Shown here: positions 19,097 through 27,797 of the stretch, one piece after another | How the letters are laid out: every line of letters starts with the position of its first letter | How positions within the stretch are numbered: the stretch's first letter is position 1 | NCBI GenBank assembly: GCA_903865935.1 | Contig: CAIPLT010000088.1 | Location: 1-51,987 of the forward strand | From: Caldifarciminota bacterium | GTDB taxonomy: Bacteria > Hydrothermota > Tepidihabitantia > Tepidihabitantales > CAIPLT01 | DNA length: 51,987 bases | Reading direction: 5' to 3' | The notes under the pieces: model-generated | What the model saw: the letters and a program-made list of their open reading frames with translations, nothing else | Database searches by the model: none | What the model was told of the DNA's origin: nothing | Position numbers and translations under genes: made by a program

Positions 19097-19156
19097 AAAT
19101 AGCGCCGTTCAAACCGTGGTTCAGTTTAATATAGTCATTAATGCACATATAAGCAT

Positions 19157-19185
19157 ATATTAATATAAAATTAATAATTTGTCAA
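19157..19185 (-). promoter_or_regulatory. Orphan promoter-like element
   Basis: Read leftward: TTGACA (19185-19180), 17-base spacer, TAATAT (19162-19157). It lies downstream of rlmN and points into the scar region, where no intact gene exists. It could drive a small RNA, be a relic of the decayed gene, or be chance. Confidence 0.4.
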
Positions 19186-19220
19186 GGATTATTTTTAGCT
19201 GAGCTCTGTATTTTTAAAGA

Positions 19221-20246
19221 TTACATATTAGATACTTTACCAGCTAATTGTCCGCAGGCGGCAAGGATTTCACTGCCCCGGCTTTTTCTTATCGTTATTG
19301 CAGGCAATTCCGGATAAAGTTTATCGGCAAATTCTTGCATTTCTTCAATACTCGGACTTAAGAATTTGCTCTTGGGATACGCATTGAACGGGATAAGATT
19401 GATTTTACAGGAGATTCCCATGAGTAATTTTACCAATGCCTTAACATCTTTAGGTTGGTCATTGATACCTTTGATTAAAACATATTCAAAGGTGACACGC
19501 TTCTTTTTCTTATCAACGTAATATTTAACCGCTTTGATTAATTCTTTTAATGGATATTTGTTATTGATGGGCATTAATTCATTTCTTAACTCAGCATTCG
19601 CAGCATTGAGTGATATTGCCAATTTTGCCTGTAGAGGAAAATCAGCGAAATCATAGATTCGCTCAATAATACCTGAGGTTGAGACGGTAATTTTACGAGC
19701 ACCGATATTCAGCCCAAAATCGGAATTAATTGTCTCAATCGCTTTCAGGCATTCATGATAATTCAAGAATGGTTCGCCCATACCCATAAATACGACATTA
19801 CTAATTCGTTCGCCGGTTAGTAATTGAACCTGTAAAACCTGGTCAGCGATTTCATAGAATTTAAGGTTTCGGGTAAATCCCATTTTCCCGGTATAGCAGA
19901 TTTTACAGTCCAGGGCGCAGCCGACCTGAGTTGAAACGCAGACTGTTTTACGGGTAGATTCAGGGATAAAGACACTTTCAATATTGTGATTATCTTCCAG
20001 AGTGAATAGAAATTTTTCTGCCCGGTCTTGAGCGTATTTTCTATCCGATAATTTCAATGCACTGATGTAACATTCTTTTTGGAGCTGCTCCCGTTTCGGT
20101 TTTGCTAAATTGGTCATTAAATTGATATCGCTGATTCCTTTTTGCCAAATCCAGGAAAAAATCTGTTTTACCCGATAGTCTTCCCACTTTAGCCGTTTTA
20201 CCAAATCGGTGAGTCCTTGAAAAGTTAATGATTTTAAGTTGGTCAT
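19221..20246 (-). CDS. rlmN: 23S rRNA (A2503-C2)/tRNA methyltransferase RlmN
   Basis: 341 residues. Radical-SAM enzyme that methylates A2503 of 23S rRNA and A37 of some tRNAs. The [4Fe-4S] cysteines are Cys110, Cys114 and Cys117 in CALDCKIC. The two mechanistic cysteines are present at Cys103 (VCVSTQ) and Cys331 (AACGQL), spaced as in the Escherichia coli enzyme. GMGEPFLNY, VSTSGI and ISLNAA are family signatures. It overlaps rodA by 4 bases (ATGA) and is the last gene of the leftward mre operon. Confidence 0.96.
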   Translation of the reverse strand: MTNLKSLTFQGLTDLVKRLKWEDYRVKQIFSWIWQKGISDINLMTNLAKPKREQLQKECYISALKLSDRKYAQDRAEKFLFTLEDNHNIESVFIPESTRKTVCVSTQVGCALDCKICYTGKMGFTRNLKFYEIADQVLQVQLLTGERISNVVFMGMGEPFLNYHECLKAIETINSDFGLNIGARKITVSTSGIIERIYDFADFPLQAKLAISLNAANAELRNELMPINNKYPLKELIKAVKYYVDKKKKRVTFEYVLIKGINDQPKDVKALVKLLMGISCKINLIPFNAYPKSKFLSPSIEEMQEFADKLYPELPAITIRKSRGSEILAACGQLAGKVSNM

Positions 20247-21418
20247 TCGAGTTTGTTACGAATATTTAAAATTAATCCAAAGCTAGTAAAAAAGAATAGT
20301 AATGATGTTCCGCCATAACTCAAGAAAGGTAATGCAATTCCAGTAATCGGCAGTAAGCCCAAAACCATACCGATGTTTACAAAAACCTGATATGCTAATA
20401 CGGTTGCCAAACCAATCGCAACCAGACCGGAAAATTCGTCGCGGGCTTTTCGCGCAGTATTGATAAACTGGTAAATCAAATAGAAGTATAATAGTAAAAC
20501 AATAATACATCCGATAAATCCAAATTCTTCAGCCAGGGTCGAAAAGATAAAATCAGTATGACGATTGGGGAGAAAGGCTAATTTTTTCTGGGTACCGGAT
20601 AGAAAGCCCTTGCCAAACAAACGACCAGAACCGACCGCAATCCGAGATTGAATTAGATTCCAGCTCATACCTCTTGGGTCAAGCCATGGCGAAAGAAATC
20701 CGATAATCCGCGCCTTTTGATAATCTTTAAGGTGCGCCCAGATTATCGGTGATGATAAGCCAGAGATAATATTTATCGCAATTGTGGTCAACCACGAGAC
20801 AATGGTAGTTCTTTTGTATGATATCGCAACCAAGATAACGAAAAATGGTATGTATGTGTACAAAGAAAAGCCAAATACAAAGCTTAACAGGGGAGAAAAT
20901 AAAAGGAAAATGTGAAATAAAGACAGACCTTTGTAATAAAGCATCACAGCAAGGATTGGTAGAAAAACTAAAGCAGTACCTAAATCCGGCTCCATAAATA
21001 CCAAGCCAGTATAAATTAAAACGGTTATTATTGGCACGATTAAATCATGGGTACTGAACCGGATTTTCCGGTTAGCCCAATACTGAGCAAGCAAAAGAAC
21101 CATCGCAAGTTTGGCGAATTCACTGGGTTGGAAGTTGACAAAACCGACACTAAACCAGCGTTTAGCGCCAATGCCAGTACCGATAAATAATACAATAATC
21201 AATAATAAAAAAATAAATAACCATAAATAGACAGCAATATTTTCCCAGATTCGTCGGGGAACCTGATACGCGATAATAAAACCGGCAATCGCAACTATCG
21301 TCCAGATAATCTGGCGTAATAAAATTGTCTTTCCAACCGCACTATATATTGTGATTAGTCCAATAATCAAAATCGCAAACGATGCAAGAAAAATTGGCGA
21401 TATTCGCAGTCTATTCAT
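20243..21418 (-). CDS. rodA: Rod-shape peptidoglycan glycosyltransferase RodA (SEDS family)
   Basis: 391 residues from ATG 21418; the frame extends to a TTG at 21445, but the ATG sits in the mrdA stop (ATGAATAG, 8-base overlap) and gives a standard start. SEDS polymerase of lateral-wall peptidoglycan, partner of PBP2. About ten membrane segments; signatures GAKRWFSVGFVNFQPSEFAK, FMEPDLGTALVF, GSGRLFGKGFLSGTQ, FLPNRHTDFIFSTLAEEFGF and ITGIALPFLSYGG are all present. Between mrdA and rlmN in the elongasome operon. Confidence 0.96.
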   Translation of the reverse strand: MNRLRISPIFLASFAILIIGLITIYSAVGKTILLRQIIWTIVAIAGFIIAYQVPRRIWENIAVYLWLFIFLLLIIVLFIGTGIGAKRWFSVGFVNFQPSEFAKLAMVLLLAQYWANRKIRFSTHDLIVPIITVLIYTGLVFMEPDLGTALVFLPILAVMLYYKGLSLFHIFLLFSPLLSFVFGFSLYTYIPFFVILVAISYKRTTIVSWLTTIAINIISGLSSPIIWAHLKDYQKARIIGFLSPWLDPRGMSWNLIQSRIAVGSGRLFGKGFLSGTQKKLAFLPNRHTDFIFSTLAEEFGFIGCIIVLLLYFYLIYQFINTARKARDEFSGLVAIGLATVLAYQVFVNIGMVLGLLPITGIALPFLSYGGTSLLFFFTSFGLILNIRNKLE

Positions 21419-23159
21419 GATTTTGTCGGGATTGTTTAAGTTCAAAATATTTACTCATCAATTCTCCGACAATCGGCGCCGCAACCGAACTGCCTTTGCC
21501 GGCATTTTCCACAATAACACAGAATACAACTTCAGGATTATCAGCTGGTGCATAACCAGCAAACCAGGCATGGTCAGGATTTGGGGGATTTTGTGCAGTG
21601 CCGGTTTTTCCAGCAACCGAAACACCATACACCTGTGCCGCCCCACCCGTACCATATTTCACTGCATCGATTAAAGCATCTTTGATAATTTTTATATTCT
21701 CCAGACTAATGTGAATAATTTTCTTTTCCGGTGTGTATATTTTAATTATTTGGTTTCCATTTTTAATCTGACGAAGCAGATGCGGAGTATAATATTCACC
21801 ATCCTTGGCGATTGCAGCGTAAATTAAAGCTAGTTGCAAAGGTGTTACAAGTATTTCACCCTGCCCGATTCCAAGATTCGGTAATATGCCTTTGGTCCAT
21901 TTATTCTTCCCATATTTTTCATCCAGCCACTGTTGAGTTGGTACATTGCCCTTTTTTTCAGGTTGTAAATCAACCCCGGTTTTTTGATTAATACCCCAAA
22001 GTTGAAGATAAGAAGACAGTTTATTAAGACCGATTTTTAGTCCCAGCTGATAAAAAAAGACATTGCAGGAGTAAACGATAGCATCGTGCAAACTTAATGA
22101 ATAATGTTTTGACCAGCATTTAAATGTTCTATTACCATAAGTAAAACTTCCCAGACACGGCGAGAATCGTGACCATTGGTCAATAGTATTAGATTCTAAT
22201 CCTGCCAATGCAATTAATGGTTTGAAAGTCGAACCAGGAGGGTAACTGCAAAAAGTCGCACGGTTTAAAAGCGGTGATGTCTTATCTTTAATGAGATTTC
22301 CCCATTCATCACCCTCAATACCCTGTGAAATTTTTTCCGGGTCAAAACCGGGTTGGGATACAAGACAAATTATACCGCCGTCATGCAAATCGAGACCGAC
22401 CACCGCTGCTTTTTTATACTTGCTCACCAATTCATATGCTAATGTCTGTATTTGAGCGTCGATCGTCAAATAAACATCATTACCCGCTTCGGGATAGATT
22501 TCTCGTTTTTCCGGAATCGGACCGATTTCACGACCCGACGCATCAATTTCTGTATAGCGGATACCTTCTTTACCACGTAAGAATTTTTCGTATTCAGCTT
22601 CGATACCGCTGCGCCCGATAAAATGCCAGGGACGGTAGAATGTATCTTTTTTTATCTCGTCGGGGGTAATACCGCTTAAATACCCGAGAATATGAGCGGA
22701 TGCTATGCCGTTGGGATAGGTACGGATTGGTTCCACTTCAATCGAAACACCGGGAAGTGATTGTGAGTTTTCTTCCACTTTTAACACAGTCGGCATATCA
22801 ATATTTCTTTTTATTTTTATCGGAGTCCGCAGATAAGCGATATTGTCAAACCATTGTTTGATTCCCGGATAGTCGATTTGAGCAAAATTGGAAATGTTGA
22901 TTAAAGTTTGGCTATCCGCTTCCAATGGGATAACCGAAATCGCAAATGACGGTCGGGAATCGGCCAGGATTATACTGTCTTGCGAGAAAATCCTGCCACG
23001 CGGAGCAGGGGTGTAGATTTTTCTAATACGATTTGCTTCGGCCAGCCGAAAATAGCGTTTCCCGGAAATTATTTGTAATTGGACTAATTTACCAATAATT
23101 AATAGAAAAAATAATATTACAAGAATCAGTAACTGTTTTCGGTAACCTGCATTTTCCAT
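21411..23159 (-). CDS. mrdA: Penicillin-binding protein 2 (elongasome transpeptidase)
   Basis: 582 residues from ATG 23159; a TTG at 23237 would lengthen it but would overlap mreD by 112 bases, so the ATG is preferred. One N-terminal membrane anchor (QLLILVILFFLLIIGKLVQL), a class-B dimerisation/pedestal domain with RGRIFSQD, then the transpeptidase domain with SxxK as STFK (310-313), SxN as SCN (364-366) and KTG at 518-520. It cross-links lateral-wall peptidoglycan together with RodA. Its start lies within mreD and its stop within the rodA start. Confidence 0.95.
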   Translation of the reverse strand: MENAGYRKQLLILVILFFLLIIGKLVQLQIISGKRYFRLAEANRIRKIYTPAPRGRIFSQDSIILADSRPSFAISVIPLEADSQTLINISNFAQIDYPGIKQWFDNIAYLRTPIKIKRNIDMPTVLKVEENSQSLPGVSIEVEPIRTYPNGIASAHILGYLSGITPDEIKKDTFYRPWHFIGRSGIEAEYEKFLRGKEGIRYTEIDASGREIGPIPEKREIYPEAGNDVYLTIDAQIQTLAYELVSKYKKAAVVGLDLHDGGIICLVSQPGFDPEKISQGIEGDEWGNLIKDKTSPLLNRATFCSYPPGSTFKPLIALAGLESNTIDQWSRFSPCLGSFTYGNRTFKCWSKHYSLSLHDAIVYSCNVFFYQLGLKIGLNKLSSYLQLWGINQKTGVDLQPEKKGNVPTQQWLDEKYGKNKWTKGILPNLGIGQGEILVTPLQLALIYAAIAKDGEYYTPHLLRQIKNGNQIIKIYTPEKKIIHISLENIKIIKDALIDAVKYGTGGAAQVYGVSVAGKTGTAQNPPNPDHAWFAGYAPADNPEVVFCVIVENAGKGSSVAAPIVGELMSKYFELKQSRQNHE

Positions 23160-23590
23160 TGTTTGTAAAAAACGTTTACGGTTAGATTTTCTAAAGGAAT
23201 TGCGATTAATAGGATAATTAAAGTTGCTAGAATCCAAGATACAAATGATTGTTGAGCACCAAGAAAAATCAGTGATAGAATGTACTTAAATAATATAGCA
23301 ATTATCAGAATACCGATAAAATAAGATTTGTATTTGTAAATAAAACGTCGAATATTATTACAGGCATAGGCGATAAAGGAAAGCACGATAATATGGAATC
23401 CGAAATGTAATGGATTGACAAGTCCTAAAAGAATGCCGCACCATACACCCAAAATTATTGAGAACATAAGCGTATCATGCAGACAAAAGATTACTAATCC
23501 TAACACAACCAAATCAAGCTGCGGTCGGATAACCGCAGTTTGAATTAGAAACAGTAAATAAAGTACAACTAATCTAAAAATTAGTTTCAT
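23126..23590 (-). CDS. mreD: Rod shape-determining membrane protein MreD
   Basis: 154 residues, almost entirely hydrophobic with about five membrane segments, the usual MreD size. MreD sequence is poorly conserved, so identification rests on topology, length and its place between mreC (3-base gap) and mrdA (34-base overlap). Part of the elongasome scaffold. Confidence 0.85.
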   Translation of the reverse strand: MKLIFRLVVLYLLFLIQTAVIRPQLDLVVLGLVIFCLHDTLMFSIILGVWCGILLGLVNPLHFGFHIIVLSFIAYACNNIRRFIYKYKSYFIGILIIAILFKYILSLIFLGAQQSFVSWILATLIILLIAIPLENLTVNVFYKQWKMQVTENSY

Positions 23591-23593
23591 GTT

Positions 23594-24430
23594 TTACCTG
23601 ATTCGTGGTGTCATTGGTATCCCCGCTTTCAAATTATACAAGTCATCATACTGGCTAGCTTTGGGAATATATTCTTCATAAAGAGATATTTTACTCGTGA
23701 TAATGAAAACTTGGTCGATTGTATTAAAGTTAACTGACGGTTTTACTTCAACATATTGAAAGAAATGAGTCGGGTCGAGCTGGGTTCGCATTACTATTCC
23801 GATAACAAGACCGCGCGGGAATATCCCGCCAAGACCAGAAGTGCTTATTGTATCACCGATTTGAATATCGCTTTCGGAAAATGCGTACTTAAAACGAAGG
23901 TTTGATAAATCAGAATATTCAATAATTCCGTTTACACGACTGCGCTGGTCGAGCGCGCTAATTTTAAGACCTGGACTGAGTGCAGTTTCTATAATCGACT
24001 GATTGTTATTTGTTTCAATAATTTTTCCAATAACACCATTTACATTTATCACCGGCATATTAATAGCTAAGTTATTTCGATTACTTTTATCGATGGTCAA
24101 AAACTTAACACCGGTTTCGTTATCTCTTGCAATAATATTTGCAGAAACCAAATCGGAATTTACCAATACCGGACTGTTGGCGATTTCATGATTTTTAAAT
24201 ACTTTTTCTCGAAGTTGTGCATTCTCAATTTTCAGTTGGGTGGTCAGTTCCTGCAAATACTGAAAATCTTTTCGATGTGTTTTTAGATTCGATAACACCT
24301 GATTGATGCCATTGAGCGGATATAATAAAATGAATCTCGGATATTTTGTAATCGGGAGTTTTATTTTCGATGGTAGGAAGAATATTACAAAACCAAGCGC
24401 TAATATGAAGATGAAGATGCGTTTCGCCAT
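23594..24430 (-). CDS. mreC: Rod shape-determining protein MreC
   Basis: 278 residues. One N-terminal membrane segment (IFIFILALGFVIFFLPS), a coiled-coil dimerisation region (about 50-80, LQELTTQLKIENAQLREKV) and the beta-rich periplasmic core with VNGVIGKIIE, ISTSGLGGIFPRGLVIGIV and VEVKPSVNFNTIDQVFII. MreC links cytoplasmic MreB with PBP2 in lateral wall synthesis. It is 41 bases downstream of mreB in the same operon. Confidence 0.95.
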   Translation of the reverse strand: MAKRIFIFILALGFVIFFLPSKIKLPITKYPRFILLYPLNGINQVLSNLKTHRKDFQYLQELTTQLKIENAQLREKVFKNHEIANSPVLVNSDLVSANIIARDNETGVKFLTIDKSNRNNLAINMPVINVNGVIGKIIETNNNQSIIETALSPGLKISALDQRSRVNGIIEYSDLSNLRFKYAFSESDIQIGDTISTSGLGGIFPRGLVIGIVMRTQLDPTHFFQYVEVKPSVNFNTIDQVFIITSKISLYEEYIPKASQYDDLYNLKAGIPMTPRIR

Positions 24431-24471
24431 TTCATTATGATTTCAAAATCGAATTTACAAGAATTAAATAT

Positions 24472-25515
24472 TTACTGCGTCTCTAAAATTAACTTCGCGT
24501 GACCGGAAATATCTTCTAAAATCTTTCCTGCCCCAATGACCACGCAGTCGATTGGGTTTTCGGCAATAAAAACTTGTAGATTTGTTTCTTCTTTAATCAG
24601 TGCATCCAACCCTTTCAAAAGTGAACCACCACCGGCCATATATATCCCGCGGTCGACAATATCGGCAGCTAATTCGGGTGGGGTTTTTTCTAGTGCCAGA
24701 TGGACCGCGTCAACAATCAATGATACCGGTTCTTCCAAGGCTTCGCGGATCTTTGCACCAGTGACTTTTATTGTCTTGGGAATACCCGAGACTAAGTCAC
24801 GACCTTTCACTTCCATTATTTCATCTTTGCTGGTCGCATAAGCTGAGCCAATCGTTATTTTAATGTTCTCGGCGGTTTGTTCGCCAATGATTAAATTATA
24901 ATTTTTCTTGACATAGTTAATGATTGCTTCATCCATTTCATCGCCCGCAATACGAATGGAATTAGCGTTAACCACACCGGACAGAGCAACAACCGCAATT
25001 TCGGTGGTTCCACCACCGATATCAATAATCATATTACCGGTAGGTGCTTCAACTGGTAAGCCGGCCCCCATCGCAGCGGCAATCGGTTCGGAAACAAGAT
25101 AAACTTCTCTGGCACCAGTTGCTTCAACCGAATCGTGAACCGCCCGTTTCTCAACTTCAGTTATACCTGAAGGGACACAAACAATTATGCGGGGACGGAC
25201 AAATAACTTTTTCTTTTGAACCATTTCGATATAGGTTTTTAACATGATTTTGACGATTGCAAAATCTGCGATAACTCCGTCTTTCATCGGTCGGATAGCT
25301 CGAATACCCGCAGGTGTGCGACCAAGCATTTTTTTTGCTTCATTACCAATCGCAACGACTTTATGGTCAGAATCATCAATCGCAACGATTGACGGTTCAC
25401 GCAGTTGAATACCTTTGCCCTTAACATAGATAAGAGTTGAACAAGTACCTAAATCAATCGCGACATCGTTAGAGAATCGCTCGGTTAAATTTCTAAAGAA
25501 TGAACTCATAGACAT
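24472..25515 (-). CDS. mreB: Rod shape-determining actin MreB
   Basis: 347 residues from ATG 25515. Bacterial actin that guides lateral wall synthesis. Phosphate-1 loop AIDLGTCSTLIYVKGKGI, SEPIAAAMGAGLPV, phosphate-2 MIIDIGGGTTEIAVV, and adenosine motif GIYMAGGGSLLKGL are intact. Three in-frame ATGs exist (25521, 25515, 25509); none has a Shine-Dalgarno. The -10 at 25527-25522 touches the first, and the second is exactly 7 bases past it, so I choose 25515 and predict a leaderless mRNA. First gene of mreBCD-mrdA-rodA-rlmN. Confidence 0.96.
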   Translation of the reverse strand: MSMSSFFRNLTERFSNDVAIDLGTCSTLIYVKGKGIQLREPSIVAIDDSDHKVVAIGNEAKKMLGRTPAGIRAIRPMKDGVIADFAIVKIMLKTYIEMVQKKKLFVRPRIIVCVPSGITEVEKRAVHDSVEATGAREVYLVSEPIAAAMGAGLPVEAPTGNMIIDIGGGTTEIAVVALSGVVNANSIRIAGDEMDEAIINYVKKNYNLIIGEQTAENIKITIGSAYATSKDEIMEVKGRDLVSGIPKTIKVTGAKIREALEEPVSLIVDAVHLALEKTPPELAADIVDRGIYMAGGGSLLKGLDALIKEETNLQVFIAENPIDCVVIGAGKILEDISGHAKLILETQ

Positions 25516-25521
25516 TCGCAT

Positions 25522-25550
25522 AGCTTATATAAAAATATCTGAAATGTCAA
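25522..25550 (-). promoter_or_regulatory. Promoter of mreB operon
   Basis: Read leftward: TTGACA (25550-25545), 17-base spacer, TAAGCT (25527-25522). The predicted start of transcription coincides with the second mreB ATG. Confidence 0.55.
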
Positions 25551-25566
25551 GAGTGATTTCAGTAAT

Positions 25567-25596
25567 AAAAAAGCCCCGAGTAAAATACCCAGGGCT
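25567..25596 (-). terminator. Rho-independent terminator of the lipoprotein gene
   Basis: Leftward transcript folds AGCCCTGGGT, five-base loop ATTTT, ACTCGGGGCT, followed by a T-run. The stem has ten pairs including two G-U pairs. It lies 18 bases after the lipoprotein stop at 25614 and separates that unit from mreB. Confidence 0.85.
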
Positions 25597-25613
25597 TTGT
25601 AAAAAGATATTGT

Positions 25614-26432
25614 TTAGTGTTGGATTAGTCTTAAGCCTTTTACTAATTGGTACCAGGATTCAGCAGAAACTGTGCCCGCAGATGAGTTCAGTCCATCCAC
25701 TTTAATCATCGCATAATAACCATCGGCAGTATATACTCCAAGATAACTGGGATAAGCACTAATCGAAGTATAATTAAAATATGTTGTTGCAGAATTCGCT
25801 GGGAGCGCGGCTTGTGGATCGGTGACCGGATCTGATATTCCATTGACCCGCCAAGAGCCAGTCGGGACAACACCACCCGCGTCAGTCGGTCCCATATCTG
25901 GGGATGCTATATTATAAGGTGTTGTTGTATAGTTAGCAGCAAAATTAGTCAAATACAAATCGACGCTCGATGCGTTTGATGCTGAGGTCATTGAAAATAC
26001 TCCAGCCGCACCATCAGCTCGTGTCCAACCATATCCGCTATTACCAGTTGCATTTAACTCGGCAAGACTGGTTGATGTTCCATGAATCGGGATTGTCGTT
26101 TTTGTATCAGATTCATATTCGTTCGAGCCAGCTTTTGCTGCAACATAATATGTACCAGTACTATCCAATGGGTCATGAGTATATGTAAAAACTGTATTTG
26201 CAAGCTCAGTTACTTCATAAAATCCTGTTGCGCCCAATGGCTTGAAATAAACTCTATATTTATCCGGTGTTCCTTCAGTCGGTACTGCCCAAGTTAATTT
26301 TACTGTAGTACTAGTTGCAGCTTCAATCGCGAAGCTTGTTGGTGCGCCACTCGTGGTAGTTTCACATGATGTAAAAAGTAATACAGCAGTACTAATTATT
26401 AGCAATGCTCCTAAAAGGTATAGTTTTTTCAT
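25614..26432 (-). CDS. Lipoprotein with N-terminal fibronectin type III domain
   Basis: 272 residues. A lipoprotein signal KKLYLLGALLIISTAVLLFT ends in the lipobox FTSC (Cys about residue 23). Residues about 31-115 look like an FnIII domain (SFAIEAATSTTVKLTWAVP, then YRVYFKPLGATGFYEV and TYYVAAKAGSNEY). The remaining Thr/Ser/Ala-rich part is not recognised. A GGAGG ribosome site lies 7 bases before the ATG and a strong terminator follows. It is downstream of the small coiled-coil lipoprotein gene. Confidence 0.75.
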   Translation of the reverse strand: MKKLYLLGALLIISTAVLLFTSCETTTSGAPTSFAIEAATSTTVKLTWAVPTEGTPDKYRVYFKPLGATGFYEVTELANTVFTYTHDPLDSTGTYYVAAKAGSNEYESDTKTTIPIHGTSTSLAELNATGNSGYGWTRADGAAGVFSMTSASNASSVDLYLTNFAANYTTTPYNIASPDMGPTDAGGVVPTGSWRVNGISDPVTDPQAALPANSATTYFNYTSISAYPSYLGVYTADGYYAMIKVDGLNSSAGTVSAESWYQLVKGLRLIQH

Positions 26433-26448
26433 TATTTACCTCCTTGAT

Positions 26449-26706
26449 TTATCGTCCAACGCGGGTTGGTGGTGTTGGTTGTGTAGTAGTAGTCGTTCCG
26501 GCTGTTTTCTTATGCAAATCGACCATAAGTTTATCTAAATCCATCTTTACTTGTTCAAGTTTTGCAGCTTGGTCCTGGATAGTTTTTTCCAATGTTTGGA
26601 TTTGTGCGCTTTGTTTGTCGAGTTGCGCTTTAACATCCTGCGGTGCCTGACAGCTTACCGCTAATGCGAATGCGATAAAAATTGTTGCGATTAATAGTTT
26701 TTTCAT
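26449..26706 (-). CDS. Small coiled-coil lipoprotein
   Basis: 85 residues. Signal KKLLIATIFIAFALAVSC with lipobox AVSC (Cys19), then a helical heptad-like stretch of about 45 residues (VKAQLDKQSAQIQTLEKTI, QVKMDLDKLMVDL) and a Thr/Pro-rich tail. The layout recalls Lpp/LpoB-type or porin-associated small lipoproteins, but sequence similarity is too weak to assign one. Moderate ribosome site AAAGGAA. Between cvpA and the FnIII lipoprotein. Confidence 0.75.
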   Translation of the reverse strand: MKKLLIATIFIAFALAVSCQAPQDVKAQLDKQSAQIQTLEKTIQDQAAKLEQVKMDLDKLMVDLHKKTAGTTTTTQPTPPTRVGR

Positions 26707-26749
26707 AATCGTTCCTTTCTTTTTTTGTTTATGCCATCATAAATATTTG

Positions 26750-27289
26750 TTATTTGATGTTGGCTTTGTAATTTAAGTTCAATATATCAAAATTTTTTGA
26801 TTGTGTCAATAGTTTTTTAGTATTTGGTATCTTAATTTGTATTCTGGTTATTTTTGCTCCCAGTTCGAACAATTTTGGTGCAAATGTTGATTTCTGGATC
26901 GAGTTGTACGATTTCGGATATACAGCAGTTGCAAGCATCAATAATAACCACGAAATTATCAGACCTTTGACAATGCCGAATATACCGCCGAGCAGTTTAT
27001 CCAACCAGCCAAGCATAACAAGATGAATCGCTTTCTGTAATAATATGCCAAGGATTATTACCAGGAAGAATACAACTAAGAATAAAATGATAAAACTGGT
27101 AACTTTGGCAATTGAAGGATTAGTTATGGTTTTTATTATGTATTTTTCCACGATGGGATAGCGGAATGCGGCGATGTAGATACCGAGAATCAAGCCGACG
27201 ATTGCGGATAGTTCCTTGACAAAACCCCGTACAATGCCGATGATAACTGAAATCAATACAACCACCAGTATCAACAAGTCAATCAGCAT
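26750..27289 (-). CDS. CvpA-family membrane protein
   Basis: 179 residues from ATG 27289 (an ATG one codon earlier at 27292 is equally in frame). Four membrane segments; the N-terminal IDLLILVVVLISVIIGIVRG and FVKELSAIVGLILGIYIA are the CvpA signature, followed by LDKLLGGIFGIVKGLIISW. CvpA-type proteins affect envelope homeostasis; the mechanism is unsettled. A TTGACA-N16-TATTAT promoter stops 7 bases before the second ATG and there is no Shine-Dalgarno, suggesting a leaderless mRNA. Confidence 0.85.
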   Translation of the reverse strand: MLIDLLILVVVLISVIIGIVRGFVKELSAIVGLILGIYIAAFRYPIVEKYIIKTITNPSIAKVTSFIILFLVVFFLVIILGILLQKAIHLVMLGWLDKLLGGIFGIVKGLIISWLLLMLATAVYPKSYNSIQKSTFAPKLFELGAKITRIQIKIPNTKKLLTQSKNFDILNLNYKANIK

Positions 27290-27295
27290 CATAAG

Positions 27296-27323
27296 ATAAT
27301 ACGAAATATCAAAATAATGTCAA
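27296..27323 (-). promoter_or_regulatory. Promoter of cvpA-like gene
   Basis: Read leftward: TTGACA (27323-27318), 16-base spacer, TATTAT (27301-27296). Transcription is expected to begin at the ATG at 27289. Confidence 0.7.
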
Positions 27324-27797
27324 CATAAATATAGACTACATTTACTCTTAAAAGTGCAATAACTGAAAGTTTATCATATTAAAGTTATATGGCATAATCC
27401 CGATACTGAAGGACATGGCGGTCAACATAGTTGTTAGTCTTATAAGTGGTATCATTGGTAAACAGGTTGGTAAAATACGCAACAAAGAGCTGGGAAACCC
27501 CTAAAATTAAGCCCTAGGGTATACCCCAGGCTTAACCGCGGGTTACCCACTGGTTTGCCTGGGGGCTTATCACATCGACTACGAATTAAGTTTTCTAAAG
27601 GATAAACATGTATACCAATTATACCTATAGTATAAATCAAAATTACAATGTAAAATCTAAAAATAACGGAAAAAATCTGATAATGATAAATTTCTGTTTT
27701 CTGTAACCGAAAATATAATTTTCCAAGAATTATTTTCTATTATGACTTTTCTCTATTTATTCTGTGTTCTCTATGATATCTGGTCAAGGGATGGAAT
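27324..27797. other. Non-coding stretch with palindromic element
   Basis: No believable gene. It contains a GC-rich island (about 27490-27575) in an otherwise AT-rich spacer, with the palindrome at 27508-27534 and a further related arm GCCTGGGGGCTTA at 27557-27569. The rest, 27600-27797, shows nothing I can interpret. Confidence 0.6.
27508..27534. repeat. REP-like palindrome
   Basis: Arms TAAGCCCTAGGGTA (27508-27521) and TACCCCAGGCTTA (27522-27534) are near-perfect inverted repeats; TAAGCCCCCAGGC occurs again on the other strand at 27569-27557. GC content and arm structure contrast with the surroundings, as in REP elements, but no partner transposase is present. Confidence 0.55.

Larger units (their letters stand above)
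18403..19220. other. Non-coding scar region between convergent units
   Basis: 818 bases without an intact gene. Contents, left to right: the phrase GGGACGGTTCTCTTTTT at 18484-18500, reminiscent of sequences beside small transposon remnants; a decayed leftward reading frame (18529-18774); a heptanucleotide tract (18856-18883); a palindromic repeat (19006-19096); and a leftward promoter-like pair (19157-19185). It looks like a graveyard of mobile or repeated DNA. Confidence 0.65.
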
